Assembly: GCA_937923365.1 (NCBI GenBank)
Contig: CALAIJ010000238.1
Location: 1 to 6,213, forward strand
Reading direction: 5' to 3'
Length of the DNA: 6,213 nucleotides
Source of the DNA: an uncultured Sulfitobacter sp.
GTDB taxonomy: Bacteria; Pseudomonadota; Alphaproteobacteria; Rhodobacterales; Rhodobacteraceae
Under the pieces are notes generated by a model. The model saw only the letters and a list, made by a program, of their open reading frames with translations, was not told the origin of the DNA and made no database searches. Each line of letters opens with the position of its first letter. Within the stretch, counting starts at the first letter, position 1. Below are positions 5,675 to 6,213 of the stretch, one piece after another. The translations under genes and the position numbers were made by a program.

Positions 5675-6213
5675 ATGGGTATCCAAGCAGCAGAAATTTC
5701 TGCGATCCTGAAGGACCAGATCAAGAACTTTGGTAAAGAAGCAGAAGTGGCCGAAGTTGGCCGCGTGCTGAGCGTTGGCGACGGTATCGCCCGCGTCTAC
5801 GGTCTGGACAATGTTCAGGCTGGTGAAATGGTCGAATTCCCCGGTGGTATTCAGGGCATGGCGCTGAACCTTGAGGCGGACAACGTCGGTGTTGTTATCT
5901 TCGGTTCCGACCGTGACATCAAAGAAGGCGACACCGTCAAGCGTACCAACTCCATCGTGAGTGTTCCGGTTGGTGACGAGCTGCTGGGCCGCGTTGTAGA
6001 CGGTCTGGGCAACCCCATTGACGGCAAGGGTCCGATCAAGGCCAAGAAAACCGCCTTGGCCGAGCAGAAAGCCCCGGGCATCATCCCGCGTAAATCCGTG
6101 CACGAGCCCATGGCGACTGGCCTCAAGGCCGTCGACTCCATGATCCCCGTTGGCCGTGGCCAGCGCGAATTGATCATTGGTGACCGTCAGACAGGTAAGA
6201 CAGCCATCGCGCT
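5675..6213 (+). CDS. atpA: ATP synthase F1 subunit alpha (5' part, runs off the window)
   Basis: The alpha subunit of the F1 head, which binds nucleotide at non-catalytic sites and forms the alpha3beta3 hexamer. The first 179 codons are present and the frame is open to the window edge; the full family length is a little over 500 residues. The N-terminus [20 protein letters not shown] fits the delta-binding helix, followed by the beta-barrel domain (about residues 25-95: [24 protein letters not shown]). The Walker A P-loop GDRQTGKT lies at residues 169-176, the same numbering as in E. coli Atp[16 protein letters not shown] (105-119) is also conserved. The ATG at 5675 follows the atpH TAA with no gap, and AAGAGG at 5661-5666 is a well-placed ribosome binding site inside the end of atpH. 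Translation of the two is probably coupled, with atpG, atpD and atpC expected downstream. Confidence 0.98.
   Translation, partial: MGIQAAEISAILKDQIKNFGKEAEVAEVGRVLSVGDGIARVYGLDNVQAGEMVEFPGGIQGMALNLEADNVGVVIFGSDRDIKEGDTVKRTNSIVSVPVGDELLGRVVDGLGNPIDGKGPIKAKKTALAEQKAPGIIPRKSVHEPMATGLKAVDSMIPVGRGQRELIIGDRQTGKTAIA

Noticed and set aside
4811..6103. A 430-codon open frame on the minus strand across atpA, atpH and the spacer
   Set aside because: It lies antisense to two certain genes and its long openness is explained by their codon bias. Its composition is rich in Arg, His and Cys without recognisable domains.

Overview
The window looks like chromosomal DNA from a marine Roseobacter-group alphaproteobacterium (Rhodobacterales). 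Three things point there: a moderately GC-rich composition with strong G/C preference at third codon positions; the 3' end, where atpH is followed directly by atpA with the N-termini typical of this group (SEPASIS... and [16 protein letters not shown]...); and accessory genes of kinds common in these bacteria (RTX calcium-binding protein, PAPS sulfotransferase). The organism assignment is inference from family memory, not a search.

Layout, left to right. Positions 1-228 hold no complete gene, only a short coding-like remnant with a 51-bp-period repeat. A divergent class I SAM methyltransferase-like gene (229-969, +) follows. It converges on a minus-strand stretch (982 to about 1305, perhaps to 1362) that reads as the C-terminal part of a broken gene spread over several frames. 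Next come two minus-strand genes of similar design, each with one N-terminal hydrophobic segment followed by a strongly acidic chain: an RTX-type calcium-binding protein (1363-2250) and an unrecognised 449-residue protein (2374-3723). An AT-rich spacer with a perfect 10-bp inverted repeat lies between them. A divergent intergenic region (3724-3947) leads into a plus-strand sulfotransferase (3948-4835). It contains a short leader ORF with a strong ribosome binding site, whose stop overlaps the sulfotransferase start. After a 278-bp GC-rich spacer the F1 ATP synthase operon begins: atpH (5114-5674), then atpA (5675 to the window edge, truncated).

The left two thirds look like accessory content next to a conserved housekeeping operon. 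The two acidic, N-terminally hydrophobic proteins probably act at or outside the cytoplasmic membrane, and their adjacency suggests related roles, but no function can be assigned to the larger one. The sulfotransferase probably sulfonates a small-molecule or glycan acceptor that cannot be named from sequence. atpH and atpA encode the delta and alpha subunits of the F1 sector and are surely cotranscribed. I see no tRNA, rRNA, CRISPR array, insertion sequence or phage genes.
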